Source of the DNA: Streptomyces sp.
GTDB taxonomy: Bacteria; Actinomycetota; Actinomycetes; Streptomycetales; Streptomycetaceae
DNA: 36,039 bases
Direction of reading: 5' to 3'
Assembly: GCF_031181555.1 (NCBI RefSeq)
Contig: NZ_JAPSKQ010000054.1
Span: 1 to 36,039 of the forward strand
Shown: positions 8,859-17,425 of the stretch, piece after piece
Layout of the letters: each line of letters starts with the position of its first letter
How positions within the stretch are numbered: the first letter of the stretch is position 1
Made by a program: the position numbers and the translations under genes
Notes under the pieces: generated by a model
Databases searched by the model: none
What the model was told of the DNA's origin: nothing
Seen by the model: only the letters and a program-made list of their open reading frames with translations

Positions 8859-9827
8859 ATGCCCGCGAAGGGTAAGCACCGCCGTACCAAGACCCAGCGT
8901 CTCACCCGTTCCATCGCCGTCGCCGGAACCGGTGGCGCCGCGCTCGCCCTGCCGCTCCTCGGCGCCACCGGCGCTCACGCCGCCACGCCGCAGGCGGCTC
9001 CCGAAAAGGCCGTCCAGTCCCTTTCCGTCTCCGGCCAGAAGGCCGCCGCGGAGAAGAACGGCGAGGCCCGCACGTACACCGTGAAGGCCGGCGACTACCT
9101 CGCGAAGATCGCCACGAACGAGGACGTCGACGGTGGCTGGAAGAAGCTCTACGCGGACAACCGCGAGGCCATCGGTGACGACCCCTCGCTCATCCACCCC
9201 GGTCTGAAGCTCTCGATCGACGGCGAGGCCGCCAACAGCGCGCCGCAGAAGTCCTCCCCGTCGAACGCGTCCGCGTCCGCTTCCTCCGACGCCTCGAAGT
9301 CCTCGTCGTCCGAGAAGCCCGCCGCCCAGCCGTCGCAGTCCTCGGAGTCCGAGAAGTCCGCCGAGTCCGCGCAGTCCGCCTCCTCGGACACCACGTCCGC
9401 CAACCAGGCCGCGAGCGCCTCCGGTTACAGCTCCCCGGTGCCCGGCGGCGGCGTCGGCACCGGCTACAAGGTGGCCGGCAGCATGTGGTCCAGCGGCTAC
9501 CACACCGGTGTCGACTTCAGCATTCCGACCGGCACCTCCCTGAAGGCCGTCGGCGCCGGCACGGTCGTCTCCGCGGGCTGGGCCGGCGCGTACGGCAACC
9601 AGGTCGTCATCAAGCTCAACGACGGCTACTACGCCCAGTACGCCCACCTGTCCTCGCTGTCCGTCTCGGCCGGCCAGACCGTGAGCGCCGGTCAGCAGGT
9701 CGGCCTCTCCGGCTCGACCGGCAACTCCACCGGCCCGCACCTGCACTTCGAGATCCGCACCTCGCCGAACTACGGCTCGGACGTGGACCCGGTCTCGTAC
9801 CTCCGCTCGAAGGGCGTCTCCCTCTGA
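8859..9827 (+). CDS. secreted LysM-M23 peptidoglycan endopeptidase
   Basis: A 322-residue exported cell wall hydrolase. A basic N-terminus and hydrophobic core (IAVAGTGGAALALPLLGATGAHA) form a signal peptide cleaved near residue 42. A LysM domain at about 73-120 (YTVKAGDYLAKIA) binds peptidoglycan, a Ser/Ala-rich low-complexity linker spans about 128-190, and the C-terminal LytM/M23 zinc peptidase has HTGVD (H215, D219) and HLHFE (H294, H296). ATG 8859 follows GGAGAGGAA, directly after the ydaO riboswitch, so synthesis should respond to c-di-AMP. A strong terminator follows. Likely roles are wall remodelling in growth or germination. Confidence 0.95.
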   Translation: MPAKGKHRRTKTQRLTRSIAVAGTGGAALALPLLGATGAHAATPQAAPEKAVQSLSVSGQKAAAEKNGEARTYTVKAGDYLAKIATNEDVDGGWKKLYADNREAIGDDPSLIHPGLKLSIDGEAANSAPQKSSPSNASASASSDASKSSSSEKPAAQPSQSSESEKSAESAQSASSDTTSANQAASASGYSSPVPGGGVGTGYKVAGSMWSSGYHTGVDFSIPTGTSLKAVGAGTVVSAGWAGAYGNQVVIKLNDGYYAQYAHLSSLSVSAGQTVSAGQQVGLSGSTGNSTGPHLHFEIRTSPNYGSDVDPVSYLRSKGVSL

Positions 9828-9848
9828 CCCCCGCGAGACGACCTGCCT

Positions 9849-9902
9849 GACACGCCGCCGAAGGCCGGATCCCGATCCCCGGATCCGGCCTTCGGCGTGT
9901 TC
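9849..9902 (+). terminator. terminator after the LysM-M23 gene
   Basis: A long hairpin: CGAAGGCCGGATCC (9859-9872) pairs with GGATCCGGCCTTCG (9881-9894), and the flanking ACACGCCG and GCGTGT extend the stem. No U-run follows, as is usual in Streptomyces. Confidence 0.85.
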
Positions 9903-10000
9903 CGGAACCGACCGAGTCCTGGGAAGTGGCTTATCTCACCGTCCGTCAACCCCTTCCTACGGTCGCGTAAGTCACATTCGAAGGTGAATCATGTGCTGTT

Positions 10001-10819
10001 GTGGCAGACGATTCGAAGAGTGACAGCAGAGCAGTGATCGGGTCGTACGTGGCGGTGGGGGACAGCTTCACCGAGGGTGTCGGCGACCCCGGCCCCGACG
10101 GGGCGTTCGTCGGCTGGGCCGACCGGTTCGCCGTGCTTCTCGCCGACCGCCGGCCCGAGGGCGACTTCCGGTACGCGAATCTCGCGGTGCGCGGCAAACT
10201 GCTGGACCAGATCGTGGCGGACCAGCTTCCCCGGGCCGTCGAACTCGCCCCCGACCTGGTCTCCTTCTGCGCGGGCGGCAACGACATCATCCGCCCGGGC
10301 AGCGACCCGGACGAGGTGGCCGAGCGCTTCGAGCGGGCGATCGCCGCCCTCGCGGCCGCGTGCGGCACGGTCATGGTGACGACCGGGTTCGACACCCGCG
10401 GCGTGCCCGTGCTCAAGCATCTGCGCGGCAAGATCGCCACGTACAACGGGCATGTGCGGGCCATCGCCGACCGGTACGGCTGCCCCGTGCTCGACCTGTG
10501 GTCCCTCAAGAGCGTGCAGGACCGCAGGGCCTGGGACGCCGACCGGCTGCACCTGTCGCCCGAGGGGCACACGCGCGTGGCGCTCCGCGCGGGCCAGGTC
10601 CTCGGCCTGGAGGTCCCGGCCGACCCGGAACAGCCCTGGCCGCCCCTGCCGCCCCGCGGCACGCTCGAGATCCGGCGGGACGACGTCCACTGGGCCCGTC
10701 AGTACCTGGTGCCGTGGATCGGGCGCCGCCTGCGCGGGGAATCGTCGGGCGACCACGTGACGGCCAAGGGGACACTGTCGCCGGACGACATCAAGGTGCG
10801 GATCGCGTCGGTGGCGTGA
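10001..10819 (+). CDS. SGNH/GDSL-family hydrolase
   Basis: A 272-residue protein with the SGNH esterase/lipase blocks: block I GDSFTEG (residues 20-26, nucleophile S22), block III GGND at about residue 91, and block V DRLHLS near residue 180 with the Asp-His pair. No signal peptide, so cytoplasmic, unlike many secreted GDSL enzymes. GTG 10001 is used; GAAGGTGA lies rather far upstream (about 13 nt), and GTG 10031, just before the first beta-strand, is a shorter alternative. It stands alone between two hairpin terminators. The substrate is unknown. Confidence 0.9.
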   Translation: MADDSKSDSRAVIGSYVAVGDSFTEGVGDPGPDGAFVGWADRFAVLLADRRPEGDFRYANLAVRGKLLDQIVADQLPRAVELAPDLVSFCAGGNDIIRPGSDPDEVAERFERAIAALAAACGTVMVTTGFDTRGVPVLKHLRGKIATYNGHVRAIADRYGCPVLDLWSLKSVQDRRAWDADRLHLSPEGHTRVALRAGQVLGLEVPADPEQPWPPLPPRGTLEIRRDDVHWARQYLVPWIGRRLRGESSGDHVTAKGTLSPDDIKVRIASVA

Positions 10820-10828
10820 GCCCCGGTG

Positions 10829-10868
10829 CGGTGAGCCGCGTCACCGGACGACGGGACGCGGCTCACCG
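10829..10868. terminator. bidirectional terminator between convergent SGNH and TetR genes
   Basis: A perfect 14-bp inverted repeat: the left arm ends GGTGAGCCGCGTC (10830-10842), the right arm begins GACGCGGCTCACC (10855-10867), and an outer C-G pair adds one more. The loop is 12 nt. It lies 10 bp after the SGNH stop. Confidence 0.85.
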
Positions 10869-10967
10869 GCGCGCCCCCGGAACTCCGCCGGAAACGCGAC
10901 GCGCCGCGGGGCCGGCCGCGCACGGGGGCGCCGGCCACCGGGCCCCGCGGGGCGCGCCGGCCCCGGC

Positions 10968-11588
10968 TCAGCGTGCCGGCGCCGTCAGCGCCCTCCGGTC
11001 CAGGCCCAGTTCCCGGGCCAGTGCCTCGTCCGCCCACGCGCGTGCCCGCGCCCGCGACACCGCGCCGTCGTAGGACGTCAGCTGCACCGCGAGTCCGTCG
11101 AGCAGGGCGGTCAGCCGCAGGGCCGACGCGGCGGGGTCCGGGCACCGGAACTCGCCCGCCGCCACACCCTGGGCGATGACCTCGGTGAGCGCGGCCTTCC
11201 ACCGCCGGTCGAGGTCCCGCGTGACCTCCCGCAGCGCCGGCTCGCGCAGGGCCATCGCCCAGCCCTCGATCCACAGCCGCCAGCCCTTGGCCCGGCCCGT
11301 GGGGGCGTACCACCGTACGGCCGCCCGCAGCCGGCGCACGGCCGTCGTGCGACGGCCGAGCAGCTTGCGCAGATGCGCGAGGTCGTCCTCGGCCGCGTGG
11401 GCGAAGGCGGCGGCGACCAGCTTCTCCTTCGTCGAGAAGTGATAGAGCACCAGTGCGTTGCTCACACCGAGCGCCGAGGCCACGTCGGAGACCCTGACCG
11501 CCGCCACACCCCGCATCTCGATCTGCTCGACGGCGGCCCGCAGCATCTCCCCGCGCCGCTCGGCCACGCTCAACCGCACCCTGGTCAC
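10968..11588 (-). CDS. TetR-family transcriptional regulator
   Basis: A 206-residue regulator. The N-terminal TetR HTH reads VAAVRVSDVASALGVSNALVLYHFSTKEKLV, followed by an all-helical ligand domain of the BetI-like C-terminal type (WRLWIEGWAMALREPALREV, ALRLTALLDGLAVQL). I chose GTG 11588 because AGGG stands 8 nt upstream and the protein then begins with the usual VTRVRLSVAERR; GTG 11597 and ATG 11615 are in-frame alternatives. It diverges from the metallo-beta-lactamase-fold gene across about 190 bp, so that gene is its most likely target. No clear palindromic operator was picked out between them. Ligand unknown. Confidence 0.9.
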   Translation of the reverse strand: MTRVRLSVAERRGEMLRAAVEQIEMRGVAAVRVSDVASALGVSNALVLYHFSTKEKLVAAAFAHAAEDDLAHLRKLLGRRTTAVRRLRAAVRWYAPTGRAKGWRLWIEGWAMALREPALREVTRDLDRRWKAALTEVIAQGVAAGEFRCPDPAASALRLTALLDGLAVQLTSYDGAVSRARARAWADEALARELGLDRRALTAPAR

Positions 11589-11778
11589 GCCGTTCACCCT
11601 AGTCCGCCGCCCCATGCGCCGCCCAACGACCCCGTCCCTCACGGGTGTTCGTGCGAGGGGCCGCTCCCGAGGGCCGTGATCACAGGCCGTCCCGCGGGGC
11701 CCGTGCACCCCGTCCGGCCTCCGGCGCCGGACCGGCCGCACATAATGGAATGCCCGACCGACTCCACTGGGAGGCACC

Positions 11779-12972
11779 GTGGCCGATCTCCGTTCTCAGA
11801 GCCCCGGGCTCCGCGCGCTGCGGCCCGCGGCCTTCGGCGCGGACCCCAGCGGTGAGCGCATGGCGCGCATCCGCAGATCCCCGCACTTCAAGGACGGGGT
11901 GTTCCAGAATCCCGGCGGCACCGCCCGGACCCGTCCGTCGGGCTCGACGCGGGACCTGGCGAAGGTCTTCCTCGACAAGGACTCCCGGTCGCGGCGCGCC
12001 CCCAGGGGCGCGGTGCCGGTGCACGCCACCACCCTCGCCGACCTCTCCCGGCCCCCCGTCACCGGGCTGCGCCTGACCTGGATGGGCCACTCCAGCGTGC
12101 TCGCGGAGATCGACGGGCAACGGGTCCTGTTCGACCCGGTGTGGGGCGAGCGCTGCTCCCCGTTCCCCTTCGCCGGACCCAGGCGGCTGCACCCCGCGCC
12201 CCTGCCGCTGGCCGCGCTCGGACCGGTCGACGCCGTCGTCATCTCGCACGACCACTACGACCACCTGGACCTGCCCAGCATCAGGGCGCTGGCCGGCACG
12301 GACACCCTGTTCGCCGTACCGCTGGGCGTCGGTGCGCACCTGGAGCACTGGGGCGTGTCCGCCGGCCGGCTGCGCGAGCTGGACTGGCACGAGACGACGA
12401 GGATCGGCGGACTCACCCTGACCGCCACCCCGGCCCGCCACTTCTGCGGCCGTGGCCTGCGCAACACCCAGCACACCCTGTGGGCCTCCTGGGTGGTCGC
12501 CGGGGAGGAGCACCGGATCTACCACAGCGGTGACACCGGCTACTTCGAGGGCTTCAGGGACATCGGCGCCGAGCACGGCCCGTTCGACGTCACGATGATC
12601 CAGGTCGGCGCGTACTCGGACTTCTGGCCCGACATCCACATGACGCCCGAGGAGGGCGTCCGGTCGCATCTCGACCTGCAGGACGGCGATCCGGCGGCCG
12701 GCGTGCTGCTGCCCATCCACTGGGGCACCTTCAACCTCGCGCCGCACCCGTGGGCGGAGCCCGCGGAGTGGATGCGGGACGCCGCGGGGGAGGCCGGGAC
12801 GGCGGTCGCCCTCCCGCGGCCCGGAGAGCCCTTCGAACCGGCCGGGGAGCTTCCCGCCGATCCTTGGTGGCGGACCGTTTCCGCACCGATCGGGCGGCCG
12901 TGGCGCCGCCGTACGGCACCGGCGGCCGAGGTTTCCCCTCCGGCCGGTCTGGAATCGGCGGGCGAGCGGTGA
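11779..12972 (+). CDS. metallo-beta-lactamase-fold hydrolase, NAPE-PLD-like
   Basis: A 397-residue cytoplasmic MBL-fold protein resembling N-acylphosphatidylethanolamine phospholipase D and UlaG-type hydrolases. The metal motif SHDHYDHLD lies near residues 155-163, preceded by WMGHSSVLAEIDG and LFDPVW, and followed by GDTGYFEGF and a late IHWGTF that supplies further ligands. GTG 11779 has GGGAGG at good spacing. The divergent TetR gene may control it. The last 40 residues are basic and Pro/Ala-rich, outside the fold. Chemistry on a phosphodiester-type lipid is a family-level guess; the fold is certain. Confidence 0.92.
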   Translation: MADLRSQSPGLRALRPAAFGADPSGERMARIRRSPHFKDGVFQNPGGTARTRPSGSTRDLAKVFLDKDSRSRRAPRGAVPVHATTLADLSRPPVTGLRLTWMGHSSVLAEIDGQRVLFDPVWGERCSPFPFAGPRRLHPAPLPLAALGPVDAVVISHDHYDHLDLPSIRALAGTDTLFAVPLGVGAHLEHWGVSAGRLRELDWHETTRIGGLTLTATPARHFCGRGLRNTQHTLWASWVVAGEEHRIYHSGDTGYFEGFRDIGAEHGPFDVTMIQVGAYSDFWPDIHMTPEEGVRSHLDLQDGDPAAGVLLPIHWGTFNLAPHPWAEPAEWMRDAAGEAGTAVALPRPGEPFEPAGELPADPWWRTVSAPIGRPWRRRTAPAAEVSPPAGLESAGER

Positions 12973-13111
12973 CGCCGGCGGGGGCGACCCCGCCGCCACG
13001 GCCCGGACGCCGGACCGCGTGATGACGGGGATCCGGCACCCGGGGGCGCAGCACACCGGGGCGCACCATGCGTGACCTCCCGGCGGCCGGACCGGCGGCG
13101 ACCGGTACCTG

Positions 13112-13336
13112 GTGCTCGGCCTCGGCACGGGGCAGGCCGCCGGCCTCGCCGTGCCGCCCGGCCGGGACGAGCTGATCGCGTACGGGCCGCTGCTGTCCGA
13201 CGACGGCGACACCCGGCTGGGCACGGCGGCGCCGGTGCGGGCGCCGGACCCGGACACGGCACGCGGCGTCCTGACCCGGGACCGGTACGCCGACATCGAG
13301 GTCCACCACCGGCGGTTCGGCGGGCGGCCGCCGTGA
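13112..13336 (+). pseudogene. YciI-like protein, probably 5'-truncated remnant
   Basis: The frame has the extreme third-position GC expected of Streptomyces coding DNA and reads like the C-terminal part of a YCII-family protein: DELIAYGPLL, LGTA, then DPDTARGVLTRDRYADIEVHH ending FGGRPP. The family-like text starts at about RYLVLG (nt 13103) but no start codon precedes it before the TGA at 13073-13075; GTG 13112 would give only 74 residues against about 95 for the family. The ATG at 13068 is in another frame. Either it is translated from GTG 13112 or it has lost its start. No role can be assigned. Confidence 0.5.
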
Positions 13337-13811
13337 GCCGGGCGTCGGCAGCTACTCTGAGTGATGTTCTGGCCGGTGGAATCGGACGGGCCGGCGCCTC
13401 CTCGCGGGGTCGGAGGGCCGGCCGCGAGCGGACGGGGCGGGGAGGGTGGCGACCGGGAGGGGTGAGGGCTCCCCGGCCCCGCATCCTCCGTGTGATCGCT
13501 TGTGGCCAGGTCGAATCGACCTTCTTTCGATTGTGACCCCTCACCCCGGAGGGTTATCGGTCTGTCGTACGGAACCTCATACCAGAGCGGGATGCTGTCC
13601 GCATGAGTTTGTCAACTGCCCACCGCGGATGATGCGGTGGCGACTACGGTGAGTGTCGGTCGGGCGGCGCATGGCCGGCACCTTCGGCCTGCCCGGGCTC
13701 TCCCGACCGGTACGGCGACACCGCTGACGACTCGGGTCGACGGGCGCACCGCGCCGCCGGGCCGCGTCGATCGGCGTCGATCAGGTCGGATCAGGGAGCG
13801 GGGACGGGCAC
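13337..13811. other. 475-bp gene-free region upstream of the conservon
   Basis: No believable coding sequence. Two symmetric sites stand out: GGTCGAATCGACC (13509-13521, perfect, one-base centre), whose right half also forms AATCGA...TCGATT with 13527-13532; and CCACCGC (13620-13626) inverted as GCGGTGG (13634-13640). A TTGTCA at 13609 and a TACGGT at 13645 are too far apart to be one promoter. These are candidate control elements for cvnA. Confidence 0.55.
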
Positions 13812-15902
13812 GTGCAGGCACAAGGCGGACGAGGGAGCCGGCGGGGCGACGGGCCCCGCCGCCAGGGCCCGGCGGACGCCCCGGGCACGACCGGCACGCC
13901 GGTGTCCACCGGCACCATGGCCGAGGCCCGGGAGCCCGGCCGTACCGCCGTGCGCTCCCCCGGAAACCGGAACCGACGGACCGGTTCGAGGACGCCGATG
14001 CCCGACCCCCGTGTTCCGGCCGCCCGCCCGGACCGGCGCGAGGGCGGGCGCCACGGGCGTCCGCCCGCCCGGACCGCTCCCGCGCTGCCCGAGACGCACA
14101 TACGGTCCCACCTGCTGCGCCTCGCCGTCCTCCCGCCCATCGCGGTGGCCCTCAGCGCCTGTGCGGCCGTGCTGTTCACCGTTCGCTCGACCGGAGTGCG
14201 GCCGGGCCTCACCCTGTGGGGCGTGCTCGGCGGCGCGACGTCGGTGACGCTCGCCGGCATCGTCATCGCCGCCGTGGCCGCCGACCGCGCCGCCCGGTCC
14301 GTGCACGACCGCATCGGCGCGCTGCGCCGGAGCACCGCCCGGCGCGAGGCCGACCTGCGCACCCTCGTGGAGACGCTGCACCGGGGGGACGGCCCGCCCC
14401 CGCACCGGCAGCAGGAGGAACCGGCCGCGGACGCCGACGACTTCGACCTGCTCGCCGCCGACCTCGCCCGCGCGCACGACGGCGCCGTCACCGCCGTCGT
14501 GCAGGCGTCCCGGCTCTCCGGCCAGACGGACAGCGAACAGAAGCTCGAGGTGTTCGTCAACCTCGCCCGGCGCCTGCAGTCCCTGGTGCACCGGGAGATC
14601 TCGATCCTCGACGAGCTGGAGAACGAGATCGAGGACCCCGACCTGCTCAAGGGCCTCTTCCACGTCGACCACCTGGCCACCCGCATCCGCCGCCACGCCG
14701 AGAACCTCGCCGTGCTCGGCGGGGCCGTCTCCCGGCGGCAGTGGAGCAACCCGGTCTCCATGACCGAGGTGCTGCGCTCGGCCATCGCCGAGGTCGAGCA
14801 GTACTCCCGGGTCAAGCTCGTACCGCCGGTCGACGGCACCCTGCGCGGGCACGCCGTCGCCGACGTCATCCACCTGCTCGCCGAACTCGTCGAGAACGCC
14901 ACGGTGTTCTCCGCCCCCCACACCCAGGTGCTGCTGCGGGCCAACCTCGTCACCTCCGGGCTCGCCGTCGAGGTCGAGGACCGCGGACTCGGCATGTCGG
15001 TCGGCGAACAGGACCGGATGAACGCCCTGCTCGCCGACCCCGGCCAGGTCAACGTCGCCAGCCTGCTGGCCGACGGCCGCATCGGTCTGTTCGTGGTCTC
15101 GCAACTCGCCAGGCGGCACGGCATCCGCGTCCGCCTCCAGACCAACATCTACGGCGGGGTCCAGGCCGTGCTCGTGGTGCCGCAGGCACTGCTCGGTACG
15201 GAGCCGGGGACCGCCGACGGCGGACAGGAGGCGGACCGGCAGCCGCACGACGGTGGCACCGGAACGGTCCCGACGCCCCGTCACACGCCGTCCGCCCCCT
15301 CACCCGGGGACGTGTCCGCACCGGGGACCGCGCACGGCGGCGGGCCGGTGCCGGGTCCCGGGGCGCCCCTCACACCCGTGGCACCCCCCGCCGTCCCGCG
15401 GCGGCACCGCAGGGAGAGCGTCCCCGCCCCGGCCACGTCGCCGCAGCGCGGCGCGGCCGCCCCGCCGCTGCCCGTGCGGGGTGCCCGCGCGGTGCGGCCC
15501 CACCCAGCCGAGGCCGTGCCCGGCGCCCACCACGACGACCGGCACGACCTCGCGGAGAACGGGAGCACCTCCCCCACCCCGCGCCCCGGCACGGTGCGCG
15601 GCACGATGGGCAAGCCTCAACTGCCCCGCCGCCGCGCCCAGGAGCACATCGCACCCCAACTGCGCGACGCCCCCGCCCCCCGCCAGGGCGCCGAACACGT
15701 CGCCGGCCACGACCCCGACCTGATGGCAGCCTTCCAACGGGGCTTCGGCCTCGCGGAGTCCCAGCAGCAGATGGAGCGTGACCAGGCGGACTCGGTCCGC
15801 CCCACGGGCGAGCGCCCCGCACCCGACGGGGCCGGGCCGGCGGGACCCGCACCCCGCACCGGCCACGCCGTCCGGCACGACGGGAGCGCACCCGCCGGAT
15901 GA
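13812..15902 (+). CDS. cvnA: conservon sensor CvnA: membrane histidine kinase-like ATPase
   Basis: First protein of a conservon, the streptomycete module in which a membrane sensor kinase-like protein, roadblock protein, DUF742 protein and small GTPase form a eukaryote-like G-protein complex at the membrane. Of 696 residues, two helices lie at about 101-124 and 133-157 with an external loop of under ten residues, so there is almost no sensor domain. The DHLATRIRRHAENLAVL region aligns with the H-box, HLLAELVENATVFS (about 354-367) is the N box, VEDRGLGM and GRIGLFVVSQLARRHG the G boxes. The C-terminal 250 residues are Pro/Ala/His-rich and disordered. GTG 13812 is the longest start; ATG 13918 and 13998 are possible, since early codons lack strong bias. 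It overlaps an upstream alternative start for cvnB. Confidence 0.9.
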   Translation: MQAQGGRGSRRGDGPRRQGPADAPGTTGTPVSTGTMAEAREPGRTAVRSPGNRNRRTGSRTPMPDPRVPAARPDRREGGRHGRPPARTAPALPETHIRSHLLRLAVLPPIAVALSACAAVLFTVRSTGVRPGLTLWGVLGGATSVTLAGIVIAAVAADRAARSVHDRIGALRRSTARREADLRTLVETLHRGDGPPPHRQQEEPAADADDFDLLAADLARAHDGAVTAVVQASRLSGQTDSEQKLEVFVNLARRLQSLVHREISILDELENEIEDPDLLKGLFHVDHLATRIRRHAENLAVLGGAVSRRQWSNPVSMTEVLRSAIAEVEQYSRVKLVPPVDGTLRGHAVADVIHLLAELVENATVFSAPHTQVLLRANLVTSGLAVEVEDRGLGMSVGEQDRMNALLADPGQVNVASLLADGRIGLFVVSQLARRHGIRVRLQTNIYGGVQAVLVVPQALLGTEPGTADGGQEADRQPHDGGTGTVPTPRHTPSAPSPGDVSAPGTAHGGGPVPGPGAPLTPVAPPAVPRRHRRESVPAPATSPQRGAAAPPLPVRGARAVRPHPAEAVPGAHHDDRHDLAENGSTSPTPRPGTVRGTMGKPQLPRRRAQEHIAPQLRDAPAPRQGAEHVAGHDPDLMAAFQRGFGLAESQQQMERDQADSVRPTGERPAPDGAGPAGPAPRTGHAVRHDGSAPAG

Positions 15903-15994
15903 CCACGCCGCACTCCACCCCGACGCCCACACCCACCCCCGCACCCCTGCCCAGCGCTCCGGCAGACCCTCGTATCCCAAGGAGTCGATCCACC

Positions 15995-16429
15995 ATGGCG
16001 AGCGATGCGCCGACCGCCCATGTATCCGATCTCGACTGGCTGATGAGCGGCCTCGTGCAACGCGTACCGCACACCAGCAGCGCCGTACTGCTCTCGTGCG
16101 ACGGACTGGTGAAGTCCGTGCACGGCCTCGACGCGGACAGCGCCGACCACATGGCCGCCCTGGCCTCCGGCCTGTACTCCCTCGGCCGCAGCGCAGGCGT
16201 TCGCTTCGGCGACGGCGGCGACGTCCGCCAGGTCGTCGTCGAGCTCGACTCGATGCTGCTGTTCGTCACCACCGCCGGCTCCGGCACCTGCCTCGCCGTG
16301 CTGGCCGGCCGCGAGGCCGACGCGGCAGTGCTCGGCTACGAGATGGCGATGCTGGTCAAGAGCGTCCGGCCGTATCTGATGACCGCCCCCCGGCAGCCGG
16401 CCGTCGAACCCACGGCGATGAGGCCTTGA
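15995..16429 (+). CDS. cvnB: conservon CvnB: roadblock/LC7-domain protein
   Basis: A 144-residue roadblock/LC7 (MglB-like) protein that is expected to bind the CvnD GTPase and may act on its nucleotide cycle. The fold is recognisable from LDWLMSGLVQRVPHTSSAVLLSCDGLV, the DHMAALASGLYSLG helix and the VVVELDSMLLFVTTAGSGTCLAVL strand pair. I use ATG 15995 with AAGGAG at 15979-15984. ATG 15899, overlapping the cvnA stop as ATGA, would add 32 residues of Thr/Pro-rich sequence; it may be the coupling point even if not the main start. cvnC begins three bases after its stop. Confidence 0.9.
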   Translation: MASDAPTAHVSDLDWLMSGLVQRVPHTSSAVLLSCDGLVKSVHGLDADSADHMAALASGLYSLGRSAGVRFGDGGDVRQVVVELDSMLLFVTTAGSGTCLAVLAGREADAAVLGYEMAMLVKSVRPYLMTAPRQPAVEPTAMRP

Positions 16430-16431
16430 GC

Positions 16432-16803
16432 GTGACGGCGGCCGGTGACGGACCCTGGCTCGACGACGCGGCCGGGCGGCTGGTGCGCCCGTTCACGGTC
16501 AGCAACGGCCGCACCCGGCCCACCGTCGCGCTCGACCTCATGTCGCAGGTGAGAGCCACCGGTTCCACCCCCCTCGGCTACCTCGGCCCCGAACACGCGC
16601 AGGCGCTCGACCTGTGCCGCGCACCCGTCCCGGTCGCCGAGGTCGCCGCCCACCTCAGGCTGCCGGTGGCCGTCACCAAGGTGCTGCTGGCGGACCTCGT
16701 CGACTGCGGGGCGCTGACCGACAAACCCCCCGCGTTCCACCACAATCCGACGGACCGGGCCCTTCTGGAGGCAGTGCTCGATGGACTACGACGACAGCTC
16801 TGA
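16432..16803 (+). CDS. cvnC: conservon CvnC: DUF742 protein
   Basis: A 123-residue DUF742 protein, third member of the conservon complex. It contains the family signatures WLDDAAGRLVRPFTVSNGRTRP, the winged-helix-like ALDLCRAPVPVAEVAAHLRLPVAVTKVLLADLVDCG, and a short C-terminal helix. GTG 16432 lies two bases after the cvnB stop with AGG about 8 nt upstream; TTG 16426 in the same frame would overlap it. The 3' end overlaps cvnD by 23 bp, so all four genes are tightly coupled. It probably bridges the sensor and GTPase; this is known only in outline for the family. Confidence 0.9.
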   Translation: MTAAGDGPWLDDAAGRLVRPFTVSNGRTRPTVALDLMSQVRATGSTPLGYLGPEHAQALDLCRAPVPVAEVAAHLRLPVAVTKVLLADLVDCGALTDKPPAFHHNPTDRALLEAVLDGLRRQL

Positions 16804-17398
16804 CCGCGTCGACGGCGCCGACCCGTTCCCCACGGCACTCAAGATCCTCGTGGCGGGCGGGTTCGGTGTGGGCAAGACGACCTTCGTCGGCGCGGTCAGC
16901 GAGATCGCGCCGCTCAGCACCGAGGAACTCCTCACCACGGTCAGTGCCGGCACCGACAACCTGGACGGCATCGAGAACAAGGTCGAGACGACCGTGGCCA
17001 TGGACTTCGGCCGCATCACCCTCGACGCGGAGCACGTGCTGTACCTGTTCGGCACGCCGGGCCAGGAGCGGTTCTGGTTCATGTGGGACGAGCTCTGCGA
17101 GGGCGCGCTCGGCGCGGTCGTCCTCGTCGACACCCGGCGCCTGGAGGAGTGCTTCGCCGCGGTCGACTTCTTCGAGCAGCGCGGCCTCGGCTTCATCGTC
17201 GCCGTCAACGAGTTCGACGGTGCCTTCCGCTACGACCCCGGGGAGGTGCGCGCCGCCCTCGACCTCCCCGAGGAGGTCCCCGTGGTGTGCTGCGACGCCC
17301 GGATCTCCAGCTCCGGCGTCCAGACCCTGCTGACCCTCGTCCGGCACCTCATCGCCCACGCCCCGGCTCCCGCGACCGGGTACGGCGCCCACATGTGA
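16781..17398 (+). CDS. cvnD: conservon CvnD: small Ras/MglA-like GTPase
   Basis: A 205-residue ATP/GTP-binding protein, the switch of the conservon. P-loop GGFGVGKTTFVG sits at about residues 26-37, switch I region includes ETTVAMDFGRI, switch II is LFGTPGQERFWFMW with the GTPase glutamine, and the base-recognition loop is AVNEFDGA, a variant of NKxD in which E replaces K, as in other CvnD proteins. ATG 16781 starts inside cvnC. It is the last of the four canonical genes; a GAF-domain gene follows after a short gap. Confidence 0.92.
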   Translation: MDYDDSSDRVDGADPFPTALKILVAGGFGVGKTTFVGAVSEIAPLSTEELLTTVSAGTDNLDGIENKVETTVAMDFGRITLDAEHVLYLFGTPGQERFWFMWDELCEGALGAVVLVDTRRLEECFAAVDFFEQRGLGFIVAVNEFDGAFRYDPGEVRAALDLPEEVPVVCCDARISSSGVQTLLTLVRHLIAHAPAPATGYGAHM

Positions 17399-17425
17399 CC
17401 CCCGCACACCTCACGGAGCCCGCCC

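Noticed and set aside
10829..10868. 13-14-bp inverted repeat as a TetR operator
   Set aside because: It lies between convergent 3' ends with a 12-nt loop, the place and form of a terminator.
13609..13650. TTGTCAACT and TACGGT as another RecA-NDp promoter
   Set aside because: The second half of the TTGTCRGTG box does not match and the spacing is 30 bp instead of 8.
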